From assembly GCA_051005135.1 (NCBI GenBank), contig JBPCJQ010000054.1, positions 6,659 through 70,658 of the forward strand: a stretch of 64,000 nucleotides of DNA, written 5' to 3'. How positions within the stretch are numbered: position 1 is the first letter of the stretch; every line of letters begins with the position of its first letter. Under the pieces are notes generated by a model, which was not told the origin of the DNA, did not search any database, and saw only the letters and a program-made list of their open reading frames with translations. The stretch comes from DATAQC01 sp051005135 (GTDB lineage: Bacteria > Actinomycetota > Acidimicrobiia > Acidimicrobiales > AC-14). A program made the position numbers and the translations under genes. Below are positions 1 to 10,828 of this stretch, piece by piece.

Positions 1-373
1 TGTTGAGCACGTCCTCGCCGCTGCGCCCGCTGCGTACCTCGTAGGCCGTGTTCACGCCCTGGCCGATGTCGGGTGACTGCTCGTCGATCGACGTCATCAC
101 GCCACAGGTGTGGCCGTCGAAGCCGTAGGACTCCCGGTCGTAGCCGATGCCGCACACCACGTTGCGCACGATCTTGGGGATGTCGACGTAGGCCCGGGTG
201 GTGATCTCACCGGCCACCACCACCAGGCCGGTGGTGAGCAGCGTCTCGCACGCCACCCTCCCCATGGGGTCCTCGGCCAGGATGGCGTCGAGGACGGCGT
301 CGGAGATCTGGTCGGCCATCTTGTCGGGATGGCCCTCGGTGACGGATTCCGAGGTGAAGGTCCAGGTGGTCAC
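1..373 (-). CDS. metK: S-adenosylmethionine synthetase, N-terminal part (cut by window edge)
   Basis: Makes S-adenosylmethionine from methionine and ATP. The 124 visible residues start MTTWTFTSESVTEGHPDK, with the MetK ATP-binding GHPDK motif at residues 14-18, and continue through the conserved DAVLDAIL and GYDRESYGFDG stretches. The start is GTG at 373, with GGAGA upstream. It overlaps the coaBC stop as GTGA, so the two are probably translated together. The C-terminal two thirds lie beyond the left edge. The coaBC-metK order is common in Actinomycetota. Confidence 0.96.
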   Translation of the reverse strand, partial: MTTWTFTSESVTEGHPDKMADQISDAVLDAILAEDPMGRVACETLLTTGLVVVAGEITTRAYVDIPKIVRNVVCGIGYDRESYGFDGHTCGVMTSIDEQSPDIGQGVNTAYEVRSGRSGEDVLN

Positions 374-1623
374 GATGTTGTCTCCTCAGTGTCTTTGAAC
401 GACTCAGTGTCTTTCAATGGCGGGGCGTCCAGCGGCGGAGCGTTCAGGCGGCGGGCCACCGTATCGAGGACGATCGACGCCAGGCGACGCTTGTCCACCA
501 GGGGTACCTCGGTGGTGGTCCCGCCGGCCTCGATGATGACGGCCCGGTTGGTGGGTGAATCGAAGCCGGCATCGCTGGCTGACACGTCGTTGCCGACGAC
601 GATGTCGAGGCCCTTGGCCGCCAGCTTGGCACGGGCCCGATCGGCCACGTCGGCGGTCTCCGCCGCGAAACCGACCAGGAGCGGCCGAGGCGTGGCGCTG
701 CGTCCGAGGACGGCCAGGATGTCGGTGGTCGGCTCCAGCTCGACGGGGGGAACGCCCTCGGCCTTGGACAGCTTGGTCGTCACCGGACGCCGGGGACGGA
801 AGTCCGCCACCGCCGCGGCCATGATGACCGCGTCGGCGGCGGCAGCCCGATCAAGCACGGCGCGCTCCATCTCCGCCGCCGTCGTCACCCGCAGCACCTC
901 CACGCCCGGCGGGTCAGGAAGGGCGGAGGCGGTGACGAGCGTGACCTGGGCCCCCCGCCCGGCAGCCACTTCGGCCAGAGCGTGGCCCTGCCGTCCCGAG
1001 GAGCGATTGGCGACGAAGCGCACCGCGTCGATGGGCTCACGGGTACCGCCGGCGGTGACGACCAGCTTCCGACCGGCCAGGTCCTGGGGTGACAGGACCC
1101 CGTCCACCGCGGCCATGATCTCGGCCATATCGGCGAGGCGGCCCACCCCTTCGTCGCCGCCAGCAAGGTGGCCCACACCGGGCTCGACCACGCGCACGCC
1201 CCGCTCGCGTAGCACTCCCACGTTGTGGACCACGGCAGGGTGCTCCCACATCTCGGTGTGCATGGCCGGGCACACCACCACCGGCGCCCGGGTGGCCAAC
1301 AATGTGGCGGTGAGAAGGTCGTCGGAGATGCCTGCGGTGTAGGCCCCCAGGAGGCGGGCGGTGGCGGGGGCCACCACCACGACGTCGGCCTCCCGGCCCA
1401 GCCGGGTGTGGGGAACGGGATCCCACCCGTCCCACAGCGACGTCTGGGCCGGTGCCGAGGCCAGGGCCGAGAACGTCACCGTCCCTACGAAGCGGGTGGC
1501 ATCGTCGGTGAGCACCGGTGTCACGTGGGCCCCGGAGGCAACCAGCTGACGGCACAGCTCCACCGCCTTGTAGGCGGCGATCCCCCCGCACACACCCAGG
1601 ACGACCCGGCGACCCTCAATCAT
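370..1623 (-). CDS. coaBC: Bifunctional phosphopantothenoylcysteine decarboxylase / phosphopantothenate-cysteine ligase
   Basis: Carries out two steps of coenzyme A synthesis: ligation of cysteine to 4'-phosphopantothenate, then FMN-dependent decarboxylation. The protein is 417 aa from ATG 1623 (MIEGRRVVLGVCGGIAAYKA). The N-terminal CoaC flavoprotein domain shows GGIAAYK and a CPAMHTEMW segment, where many relatives have PAMN. The C-terminal CoaB half shows VTAGGTREPID and AAAVADFRP. An in-frame ATG at 1635 is an alternative start; the homologous N-terminus favours 1623. In most actinobacteria coaBC directly follows rpoZ, whereas two extra genes lie between them here. Confidence 0.95.
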   Translation of the reverse strand: MIEGRRVVLGVCGGIAAYKAVELCRQLVASGAHVTPVLTDDATRFVGTVTFSALASAPAQTSLWDGWDPVPHTRLGREADVVVVAPATARLLGAYTAGISDDLLTATLLATRAPVVVCPAMHTEMWEHPAVVHNVGVLRERGVRVVEPGVGHLAGGDEGVGRLADMAEIMAAVDGVLSPQDLAGRKLVVTAGGTREPIDAVRFVANRSSGRQGHALAEVAAGRGAQVTLVTASALPDPPGVEVLRVTTAAEMERAVLDRAAAADAVIMAAAVADFRPRRPVTTKLSKAEGVPPVELEPTTDILAVLGRSATPRPLLVGFAAETADVADRARAKLAAKGLDIVVGNDVSASDAGFDSPTNRAVIIEAGGTTTEVPLVDKRRLASIVLDTVARRLNAPPLDAPPLKDTESFKDTEETTS

Positions 1624-1657
1624 GGTTCTAACCATGATCGGGCTGCCTCTACCGGGT

Positions 1658-1685
1658 CCCATGGTGGCGTGCGTGCCACCATGGG
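1658..1685. repeat. Perfect 11-bp inverted repeat (terminator-like hairpin) upstream of coaBC
   Basis: CCCATGGTGGC (1658-1668) is matched by GCCACCATGGG (1675-1685) around a 6-nt loop. It lies between the stop of the 1735-2520 gene and the coaBC start. No T-run follows on either strand, so intrinsic termination is uncertain. A second short palindrome, CATGGTT-CT-AACCATG, sits over the coaBC start codons at 1621-1636. Confidence 0.5.
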
Positions 1686-1734
1686 CGAGCGACGACAGCT
1701 CGCGACCTGCTGCTCAGTAAGAGCCTTGAGCGCT

Positions 1735-2520
1735 CTAGCACCCGGCGATTGTCGTCGTCGGGCACTCAGTGGCATGCTCTGGCCGCATCACTTCGAAGCT
1801 GGCTCCATCAGGTGGTGTGAGCGACATGAGCTCAGCCGGGACGGCCTGATCAACCACCAGTTCGCGCATCTCGCACACGCGAAATGGCTGGCCGTCCAGA
1901 CACGCCTCGACTCGAAGGAGAATACCCAGCTCTTCGTCGATCGTCAGCTCGTATGTGTCGGCGCCGTCTCCGAGCTCCGACAGCAAAGGTCCCCACGAGA
2001 CAGCGGGCATTTCCGGCGTGAGCCCCTGATCGAGATCGTCGCTCTCACTGCCGAGCGGCCTGGCACGCACGATGACGCCTCGTCGGCTGCCGACGGGCCG
2101 CTTCCCTGTCATCTCGAACTCACCGAGCGCAGAAAGGAGCCTACGTCCCTCCAGTAGTGTGAGTCCGGGTCCGAGCCCCACCGGCACGTCCGGCCCACCG
2201 GCTTTGGCACCGAGCAACGGGGACCAGCTCCACCAGCGTCGACCGTCGACCACAACCGTTATGGTCTCGGTGCCCAAGGCATACTCGCCCCGAGCGTGGC
2301 CGGGGCGGACAAGCCAAAGACGCCAGGGCGCTTTGCTGTCGGCCTGCTCTGGGACAGAACTGTCGGTGGCCGTCACCGTGGTGGGGCAAGATGGGAGAAC
2401 ACGGTTAAACGCCGATTGGAGGCGCTCGTGATGCCGCCATTCCCAGCCACTCATTGCAAGCGTCGCCCACCGTGGGCCGGTGCCGAGCAGTTCAACTACA
2501 CCATCAACGTCCACCACCAT
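1735..2520 (-). CDS. Hypothetical protein, possibly LolA/RseB-like fold
   Basis: A 261-aa protein that I do not recognise with certainty. It has alternating beta-type stretches (GEYALGTETITVVVDGRRWW, residues 79-98; YELTIDEELGILLRVEA) and an ending like actinobacterial proteins annotated as outer-membrane-lipoprotein carrier related. That assignment is inference from pattern only. No signal peptide or membrane segment is visible from ATG 2520, which has GAAGG 9 nt upstream. It is one of two genes that separate rpoZ from coaBC, a pair normally adjacent in actinobacteria. Its DNA looks less GC-rich than the flanking housekeeping genes, which suggests later acquisition. Confidence 0.7.
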   Translation of the reverse strand: MVVDVDGVVELLGTGPRWATLAMSGWEWRHHERLQSAFNRVLPSCPTTVTATDSSVPEQADSKAPWRLWLVRPGHARGEYALGTETITVVVDGRRWWSWSPLLGAKAGGPDVPVGLGPGLTLLEGRRLLSALGEFEMTGKRPVGSRRGVIVRARPLGSESDDLDQGLTPEMPAVSWGPLLSELGDGADTYELTIDEELGILLRVEACLDGQPFRVCEMRELVVDQAVPAELMSLTPPDGASFEVMRPEHATECPTTTIAGC

Positions 2521-2564
2521 ATAGCTATGCCTTCACTCGTACGCCTAGACCAAAACAAAAGGAG

Positions 2565-3080
2565 CTAGCAGGTGATGGGCGCGAATCTGCTTGTAACGTT
2601 GACCACTTGAGGCGACGGCAAGAAGCCTGGAGGAAACACGAGCGTCGCCGTAGCGGTGCCGTTGTACGTACCCGAGACGCAGTGGACAGCCGCATTGACC
2701 AAAATGGCGGCCTTGCCCGCGTTGGCCTTCGTGTTGGTGCCCACGAGTCGTCCGTCGTTGAAGAGGTTCACGGTCATCGTGAGCGCTGTCATGGGTGCCG
2801 TGCACTTTGTGGTGCCGACCACGTTCACGTTCGTAGGCACGTGGGTTGACTGGTGAGGATCGTTGGCCTTTACGGTGCACGTAATCGTCGCTGCAGCGAC
2901 ACCCTGCGTCGCGGATGCAGAACCGCTTGTCGCGCTGATGGTGACGATGTCGGCTGGTGCTGAATTAGCAGTGGCTGCTGTCGCGCTGATTGGAAGGAGG
3001 AGTAGCGTGCCAATTGGGAGGACAAGTGCTACCAGGAAGCGCAGTGAACGCACCTTGAAGGGAAATCGAGTCGTCGTCAT
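2565..3080 (-). CDS. Secreted hypothetical protein with four cysteines
   Basis: A 171-aa protein with an N-terminal signal peptide: basic residues, then a hydrophobic core at about residues 15-31 and an Ala-rich likely cleavage region at 32-38. The mature part is Thr/Val/Ala-rich and probably all-beta. Its four cysteines (68, 93, 134 and 171, the last being the final residue) could form two disulfides. Start ATG 3080 has a strong GAGGGG 6 nt upstream. A hand count of one 60-base line inside the gene (2581-2640) gave 33 G+C (55%), against 44 of 60 (73%) for a line inside carB, so it may be transferred. Function unknown. Confidence 0.75.
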   Translation of the reverse strand: MTTTRFPFKVRSLRFLVALVLPIGTLLLLPISATAATANSAPADIVTISATSGSASATQGVAAATITCTVKANDPHQSTHVPTNVNVVGTTKCTAPMTALTMTVNLFNDGRLVGTNTKANAGKAAILVNAAVHCVSGTYNGTATATLVFPPGFLPSPQVVNVTSRFAPITC

Positions 3081-3295
3081 CCGTCACCCCTCGTTCCACC
3101 GCTGCCAGAGACAGCTCCGACTACAGGGGACACTACTCGGCAGACATCGACACGTCAACGGTGTTCGTGCCTGAGAGCCTCGACGAAAGCCCCGGCCCTG
3201 CTCCCTGATACACCGTTGGGCGCGGCGCTGAGATCTGCTCCCCCATCGCCCTCGCTGACGCGGTCCCCCGCTGTCAGTGCTGTTTCGCCTGCCTT

Positions 3296-3310
3296 GCCCT
3301 GTGACAGGGC
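3296..3310. repeat. Short GC-rich palindrome downstream of rpoZ
   Basis: GCCCTGT (3296-3302) and ACAGGGC (3304-3310) form a perfect palindrome about 22 nt past the rpoZ stop, inside the 250-bp gap 3081-3331. It could be a weak terminator of the gmk-rpoZ unit, but no U-tract follows. Nothing else is recognisable in this gap, which probably also holds the promoter of the secreted-protein gene. Confidence 0.3.
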
Positions 3311-3331
3311 TCTGAGCACCGTCCTTTAGGT

Positions 3332-3616
3332 TTAGCCCTCGCTACCTTCGGGCTCTTCGGAGTCTTCGGGCAACTCGATGTGGGTGTAGTTGATCTTGTC
3401 GGCAGCGATCTCCTCGAGGGCGATGGACAGCGGCTTGCGCGACACCGACGCGACCTGGGGAGGCACGATCGAGCCCAGGCCCTCGCCCAGCTGGCTGAAG
3501 TAGGAGTTGATCTGGCGCCCCCGCTTGGCGGCCAGGGTGACGAGCGTGAACTTGGAGTCGACCCGCTCGAGCAGGACCTCGATCGGCGGGTAGATCATGG
3601 TGGCGCGCTCGGCCAT
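3332..3616 (-). CDS. rpoZ: RNA polymerase omega subunit
   Basis: Small subunit that helps assemble RNA polymerase by holding beta-prime. The 94-aa product (MAERATMIYPPIEVLLERVDSKF) has the family's LLxRVDSKFxLV and AAKRGRQIN stretches, followed by SRKPLSIALEEIAADKI. The C-terminus is acidic. Start ATG 3616 has GGAG 6 nt upstream; longer in-frame starts reach into the end of gmk and do not look like omega. It follows gmk by 47 bp in the usual actinobacterial order. Confidence 0.94.
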   Translation of the reverse strand: MAERATMIYPPIEVLLERVDSKFTLVTLAAKRGRQINSYFSQLGEGLGSIVPPQVASVSRKPLSIALEEIAADKINYTHIELPEDSEEPEGSEG

Positions 3617-3663
3617 GGGGCATCTCCGTGTCGGCGGGTCGGGCGGAGGGCAACAGACCAGGC

Positions 3664-4227
3664 TCATAGCGCATGGTCCGTGCCGCCGCGGGAATGTTCC
3701 ACGATAGCAGCGACCTCGTCGGTGGCCCGGGCCAGGGTGTCGTTGACCACCACATGGTCGGCCAGTGCACGCCCCGCCTCCTCTTCGCTCTCGGCCCCGG
3801 CCAGGCGCCGGGCGACGATGGCGTCGGTCTCACCTCGCCCCCGCAGTCGGGCCTCCTGGTCGGCTCGCGACGGTGGCACCACCAGGATCACGATCGCGTC
3901 GGGGTGGCGGGACCGTACCTGGGCGGCGCCCTGCACGTCGATCTCGAGGAGCACGTCGTGGCCGGGCGGCGGGTCGGGCACGGGCGTCCCGTAGCGGTGG
4001 CCGAACACCCCGGCGGATTCCAAGAAGCCGCCCGCCTGCTCGTGGGCCGAGAAGGTGGCGTCGTCGACGAAATGGTAGGCGTCGGCTGCCTCACCCGAAC
4101 GGCGAGGGCGCGTGGTCCACGACCGGCTCAGCCAAAGGCGCGGCACCCGCTCGACCAGGGCAGCGGCGATCGAGCCTTTGCCGACCCCCGAGGGTCCGAT
4201 GACGACGAAGACGAGCGGGGGCTTCAG
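3664..4227 (-). CDS. gmk: Guanylate kinase, apparently starting with CTG
   Basis: Phosphorylates GMP to GDP. Read from CTG 4227 the product is 187 aa and begins (M)KPPLVFVVIGPSGVGKGS, with the P-loop at residues 11-19, followed by the GMP-binding SRSWTTRPRRSGE segment. The first ordinary start codon in this frame is GTG 4146, and it would delete the whole P-loop. CTG 4227 overlaps the mihF stop as CTGA, exactly like the ATGA and GTGA junctions elsewhere in this window, so coupled initiation at CTG is the best reading. No good Shine-Dalgarno is visible. A base error in the assembly remains possible. Confidence 0.93.
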   Translation of the reverse strand: MKPPLVFVVIGPSGVGKGSIAAALVERVPRLWLSRSWTTRPRRSGEAADAYHFVDDATFSAHEQAGGFLESAGVFGHRYGTPVPDPPPGHDVLLEIDVQGAAQVRSRHPDAIVILVVPPSRADQEARLRGRGETDAIVARRLAGAESEEEAGRALADHVVVNDTLARATDEVAAIVEHSRGGTDHAL

Positions 4228-4547
4228 CGCGACGAGGGGAACTGCTTCCTCAACGCCTCGCGCTGCTTGGCACCGAGGCCCCGCACTCGGCGCGAGTCGC
4301 TGATCTCGAGCGCCTCCATGAGGCGGCGGGCCCTCACCTTGCCCACGCCCGGGAGCGACTCGAGCACGGCCACCACCTTCATCTTCGCCACCACCTCATC
4401 GCGCTCGGCGGCGGCGAGCAGCTCGTCGAGGTCGACGGAGCCCATCTTCAGTTTCTCTTTGAGCTCGGCCCGCTGGCGACGAGCGGCGGCGGCCTTGTCG
4501 AGGGCCGCCCGGCGGGCGTGAGGTGACAACTCCGGGGGCAGGGGCAT
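4224..4547 (-). CDS. mihF: Integration host factor, actinobacterial type
   Basis: Nucleoid DNA-binding protein found in Actinomycetota, unrelated to the proteobacterial HU/IHF family. It shows the helix ARRAALDKAAAARRQRAELK and then the diagnostic block VLESLPGVGKVRARRLMEAL and RRVRGLGAKQREAL near the C-terminus. ATG 4547 (107 aa) is chosen; a GTG at 4556 would add three residues. It stands immediately before gmk-rpoZ, as in mycobacteria and Streptomyces, and the gmk start overlaps its stop. Confidence 0.95.
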   Translation of the reverse strand: MPLPPELSPHARRAALDKAAAARRQRAELKEKLKMGSVDLDELLAAAERDEVVAKMKVVAVLESLPGVGKVRARRLMEALEISDSRRVRGLGAKQREALRKQFPSSR

Positions 4548-4618
4548 GCCCGGCACCCTAGCGCGAGCCGCTGGCGGCGAGCCGGGGACGGCGGACTGGC
4601 GGCGCTAGCCTTGGGAGC

Positions 4619-4664
4619 GGCGATGGAGCTCGCCGTAACCGCCTTCGGGCTGATGGCTCCTACC
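4619..4664 (+). ncRNA. Fluoride riboswitch (crcB motif)
   Basis: Sequence and folding match the crcB/fluoride aptamer. GGCG (4619-4622) pairs with CGCC (4631-4634). GCC-UUCG-GGC forms a hairpin at 4641-4650. The conserved UGAUG (4651-4655) and a CUAC segment (4660-4663) are present. GGAGC (4625-4629) can pair with GCUCC (4656-4660) to make the family's pseudoknot. It lies just upstream of crcB and is read in the same direction, so fluoride very likely switches on the exporter genes. No terminator is visible before crcB, so control may be at translation. Confidence 0.93.
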
Positions 4665-4731
4665 TCTGGCCGACGTGGAACGGGAGGAGCTGATCACCAG
4701 CGCGAACAGCCGCAGGAGGGCCGAGCCGGGA

Positions 4732-5121
4732 ATGCTGGGGGCCATCGCCTTGGGCGGCGCTCTGGGTGCCCCGGCGCGCTACGGCGTGGCCCAGATCGTC
4801 CACGTCGCGCCCCATGGCTTTCCGTGGGCCACGTTCTGGACCAACCTCACCGGCAGCCTCGCACTGGGACTCGTCCTCGGCCTCCTGCTTGAACGCTTCC
4901 CCCCATCGCGGTACCTGCGCCCCTTCGTGGCCACCGGCTTCCTGGGGGCGTACACGACGTACTCGACGTTCGCGGTGGAGACCGTGCTACTGATCAAAGA
5001 CGGCCATCTGGGCCTGGCCCTGGCCTATGCCGGGTTCAGCCTGCTCGGAGGATTCGTGCTGGCATGGACGGGTATCTTGGCTGCCCGCAACATGCCCGTG
5101 GCAAGCAGAGGAGGCAGGTGA
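4732..5121 (+). CDS. crcB: Fluoride channel CrcB/Fluc, first copy
   Basis: Small membrane protein that lets fluoride leave the cytoplasm. The 129-aa product has about four membrane helices and the Fluc signatures GGALGAPARY near the N-terminus, TNLTGSLALG and GFLGAYTTYSTFAVET. ATG 4732 fits the usual N-terminus, although the AGGAGGG upstream is rather far away (14 nt). An in-frame GTG at 4675 would add 19 residues. It follows the fluoride riboswitch and overlaps the DUF190 gene as TGATG. Two CrcB paralogues in one operon suggest a heterodimeric channel, as known for paired Fluc proteins. Confidence 0.93.
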   Translation: MLGAIALGGALGAPARYGVAQIVHVAPHGFPWATFWTNLTGSLALGLVLGLLLERFPPSRYLRPFVATGFLGAYTTYSTFAVETVLLIKDGHLGLALAYAGFSLLGGFVLAWTGILAARNMPVASRGGR

Positions 5122-5468
5122 TGAACATCCAAGGTCACCAAAAGCGCCTCACCATCTTCATCGGCGAGTCTGATCGCCACGGCCATACCCCTCTGGCCAC
5201 CGAGATCGTGCAGCGGGCACACAGGGCGGGCTTGGCCGGGGCGTCCGTCTTCCGTGGTATCGAGGGCTACGGCGCCTCCAACCACATCCACACCACCCGC
5301 ATCCTGTCGCTGTCCGACGACCTGCCCATCGCCGTGGTCATCGTCGACAGCGACGACGCCATCGGCGCCTTCTTGCCCCAGCTCGACGAGCTAATCGACG
5401 AAGGCCTCGTCATCGTCGACGACGTCGAGGTCGTCAAGTACGTGGGGCGGCCCTCGGGCAAGAGGTGA
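5121..5468 (+). CDS. DUF190 family protein
   Basis: A 115-aa soluble protein of the PII-like DUF190 family (IFIGESDRHGHTPLATEIV, GASVFRGIEGYG, SLSDDLPIAVVIVDS). DUF190 genes are often found next to crcB; the function is unproven but a regulatory or partner role for the channel is likely. Start ATG 5121 sits in TGATG with a strong GAGGAGG upstream. The stop overlaps the second crcB start as GTGA, so all three genes form one tightly coupled unit under the riboswitch. Confidence 0.9.
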   Translation: MNIQGHQKRLTIFIGESDRHGHTPLATEIVQRAHRAGLAGASVFRGIEGYGASNHIHTTRILSLSDDLPIAVVIVDSDDAIGAFLPQLDELIDEGLVIVDDVEVVKYVGRPSGKR

Positions 5469-5839
5469 GCCTCCTTGGTTGGGCCGCCTTCGTGGCAGCC
5501 GGCGCCCTTGGCGCCCCTGTGCGGTACCTGGTGGACGGCTTCGTTGCCGACCGTGCAGAGGGCGCGTTCCCATGGGGAACGTTGGTCGTCAACGTCACCG
5601 GGTCGCTGCTGCTCGGCCTGATCACCGGCCTGTCCCTCTACCACGCCTTCCCCGAGACCCCCAAGGTGGTGCTGGGCACCGGCTTCTGTGGCGCCTACAC
5701 CACCTTCTCCACCTTCACCTTCGAGACGGTGCGCCTGCTCGAGGAGGGAGCCGTCAACGAAGCGTTCAGGAACGCCTTGGGAACGCTCGTCACCTGCGCT
5801 GGCGCCGCCGCCGCTGGCGTGGCTCTCGCCGCGCTGTGA
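5465..5839 (+). CDS. crcB: Fluoride channel CrcB/Fluc, second copy
   Basis: A 124-aa membrane protein paralogous to the copy at 4732. It shows AAGALGAPVRYLVDG, VVNVTGSLLLGL and the Fluc motif GFCGAYTTFSTFTFETVRLL. GTG 5465 overlaps the DUF190 stop. The two copies differ clearly in sequence and so are not a recent duplication. It ends 12 bp before the convergent pyrF stop. Confidence 0.93.
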   Translation: MSLLGWAAFVAAGALGAPVRYLVDGFVADRAEGAFPWGTLVVNVTGSLLLGLITGLSLYHAFPETPKVVLGTGFCGAYTTFSTFTFETVRLLEEGAVNEAFRNALGTLVTCAGAAAAGVALAAL

Positions 5840-5850
5840 AGTGTCAGTGG

Positions 5851-6531
5851 TCACCCCACCACGCTCTCGGTGATGGCAGCGGCGGCGGCGGCGGGATCCG
5901 CGGCGGCGGTGACGGCCCGGCCTATCACCAGGAGGTCGGCACCGGCATCGAGGGCCTGCCGCGGGGTGGCAGCGCGGGCCTGGTCGTGGGTGTCGGCACC
6001 GGGGAGGCGGATACCCGGCACCACGGCCAGCATGCGGGGCGCCAGCTCCTTGGCCGCGCCGACGTCGCCGGCTGCGCAGACGATGGCGCCGCAGCCCGCC
6101 GCCGCAGCGGTTGTCACCCGTGCCCCCAGAAGGTCGGCTGGTGACTCCGCGTCACTGGTGAGCACGGTCACCGCCACGGCGACGGGCGGGGCCAGCCCGG
6201 CCGACTCCGCCCCCTCGGTGAGGCCAACGACGCCGGCGCGCAGCATCTCCTCTCCCCCGTGGGCGTGCAGGGTGAGGTAGCTGGCGCCGAACGCCCCCAC
6301 CACGCGCGCCGACCTACGCACCGTGGTGGGGATGTCGTGCAGCTTGAGGTCGACGAACACGGCGAAGCCCGAGTCCAGCATCGACGCCACCGCATCGGGG
6401 CCGGAGGCGCAGAACAGTTCGAGGCCGACCTTGACCGTACCGAACCACGGCTTCAGGCGCTTGGCCAGGCGCAGGGCGACGACCAGGTCGTCGACGTCGA
6501 GGGCCAAGGCCAGACGGTCACGCACCTCCAC
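5851..6531 (-). CDS. pyrF: Orotidine 5'-phosphate decarboxylase
   Basis: Last step of UMP synthesis. The product (226 aa from GTG 6531) has the family core LALALDV, TVKVGLELF and the catalytic loop VFVDLKLHDIPTTV (D-x-K-x-x-D), plus VVPGIRLPGAD near the phosphate-binding end. GTG 6531 has AGAGGAG 8 nt upstream; an ATG at 6549 is an alternative. The start lies inside the end of pyrD, so it is co-translated as the last gene of the pyr operon. It converges with crcB across 11 bp. Confidence 0.94.
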   Translation of the reverse strand: MEVRDRLALALDVDDLVVALRLAKRLKPWFGTVKVGLELFCASGPDAVASMLDSGFAVFVDLKLHDIPTTVRRSARVVGAFGASYLTLHAHGGEEMLRAGVVGLTEGAESAGLAPPVAVAVTVLTSDAESPADLLGARVTTAAAAGCGAIVCAAGDVGAAKELAPRMLAVVPGIRLPGADTHDQARAATPRQALDAGADLLVIGRAVTAAADPAAAAAAITESVVG

Positions 6532-7471
6532 GGGCGAGCTCCTCTTCATCGGGTACGGGGTCGGCGGCCGCGGGCCATCGAGCTCCACCGACCAGGTCGG
6601 TCACGCGGGCCACGTCATGGGCGCCGCACCACGCGACCAGCTCCCGGGTGACGCGCGCCGGCGCCCGAGGATCGGCGAAGGTGGCGGTGCCTACCTCTAC
6701 CGCGTCGGCCCCGGCCAGCAACATCTCCACCGCGTGCACGCCGCGCTCCACGCCACCCACGCCCACTATGCCGGCGCCCGGAAAGGCTCGGCGGCACTCG
6801 TGCACGGACCGCACGGCCAACGGTCGGATGGCGGGGCCTGACAGGCCCCCGTAACCAGCGCCCAGCCAGGGGCGGCGAGTCTCGGGGTCGATAGCCAGGC
6901 CCCGGACGGTGTTGACGAGGACCAAGGCCTCGGCGCCCGCGCCAAGTGCCGCTGCGGCGATCTCGGTCACATCGGTGACGTCGCCGCTGAGCTTGGCCCA
7001 GCGGGGCCGACCGCACCCGGCGGTAGCGGCCACGACGTCGGCGGTGGCATTGGCCGAATGGGCGAACACGTGGCGCCCCTCCTCGAGGTTGGGGCACGAC
7101 AGGTTGACTTCTACGGCGACCACGGGGGCTCCGCACAACAGGGTGGCGGCCCTCTGGTAGGCGGCCACCGTGAGCCCCCAGATGCTGGCCACCACCCGAG
7201 CCCCGCTCGCCACCAGTGCGGGCAGCTCGTCGGTGAGCCATGCCTCCACGCCCGGGTTCGCCAACCCGACGCTGTTGAGCATGCCGCCTTCGGTGCCGTG
7301 GACCCGGGGCGGCGGGTTGCCCGCCCAGGGGTCGGCCGACAGCGACTTCACCACCACCGCGCCCAGGCCGGAGAGGTCGAAGTAGGAGCCGAGCTCGCGA
7401 CCGTGGCCGGCAGTGCCCGACGCGGTGAGCACCGGGTTGGGCAGGCGGACCGACCCGATGGTCGTGGCCAT
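6518..7471 (-). CDS. pyrD: Dihydroorotate dehydrogenase, class 1 (PyrD)
   Basis: Oxidises dihydroorotate to orotate with FMN. The 317-aa product (MATTIGSVRLPNPVLTASGT) has the class 1 active-site segment NLSCPN, with cysteine as the base, plus GGMLNSVGLANPG and VNTVRGLAID. It has no N-terminal membrane helix, so it is not the quinone-linked class 2 enzyme. ATG 7471 matches family N-termini; GTG 7492, overlapping the carB stop as GTGA, is an alternative. The 1B partner pyrK, often next to pyrD, is absent here, so the electron acceptor is unclear. Confidence 0.93.
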   Translation of the reverse strand: MATTIGSVRLPNPVLTASGTAGHGRELGSYFDLSGLGAVVVKSLSADPWAGNPPPRVHGTEGGMLNSVGLANPGVEAWLTDELPALVASGARVVASIWGLTVAAYQRAATLLCGAPVVAVEVNLSCPNLEEGRHVFAHSANATADVVAATAGCGRPRWAKLSGDVTDVTEIAAAALGAGAEALVLVNTVRGLAIDPETRRPWLGAGYGGLSGPAIRPLAVRSVHECRRAFPGAGIVGVGGVERGVHAVEMLLAGADAVEVGTATFADPRAPARVTRELVAWCGAHDVARVTDLVGGARWPAAADPVPDEEELARGGA

Positions 7472-7488
7472 GCCGACCTGGGGACCTT

Positions 7489-10827
<3,339 letters not shown>

Positions 10828-10828
10828 G

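Noticed and set aside
3616..3667. Longer rpoZ start at 3667
   Set aside because: The added residues overlap gmk, are Cys/Pro-rich and unlike omega; ATG 3616 has a good ribosome-binding site.
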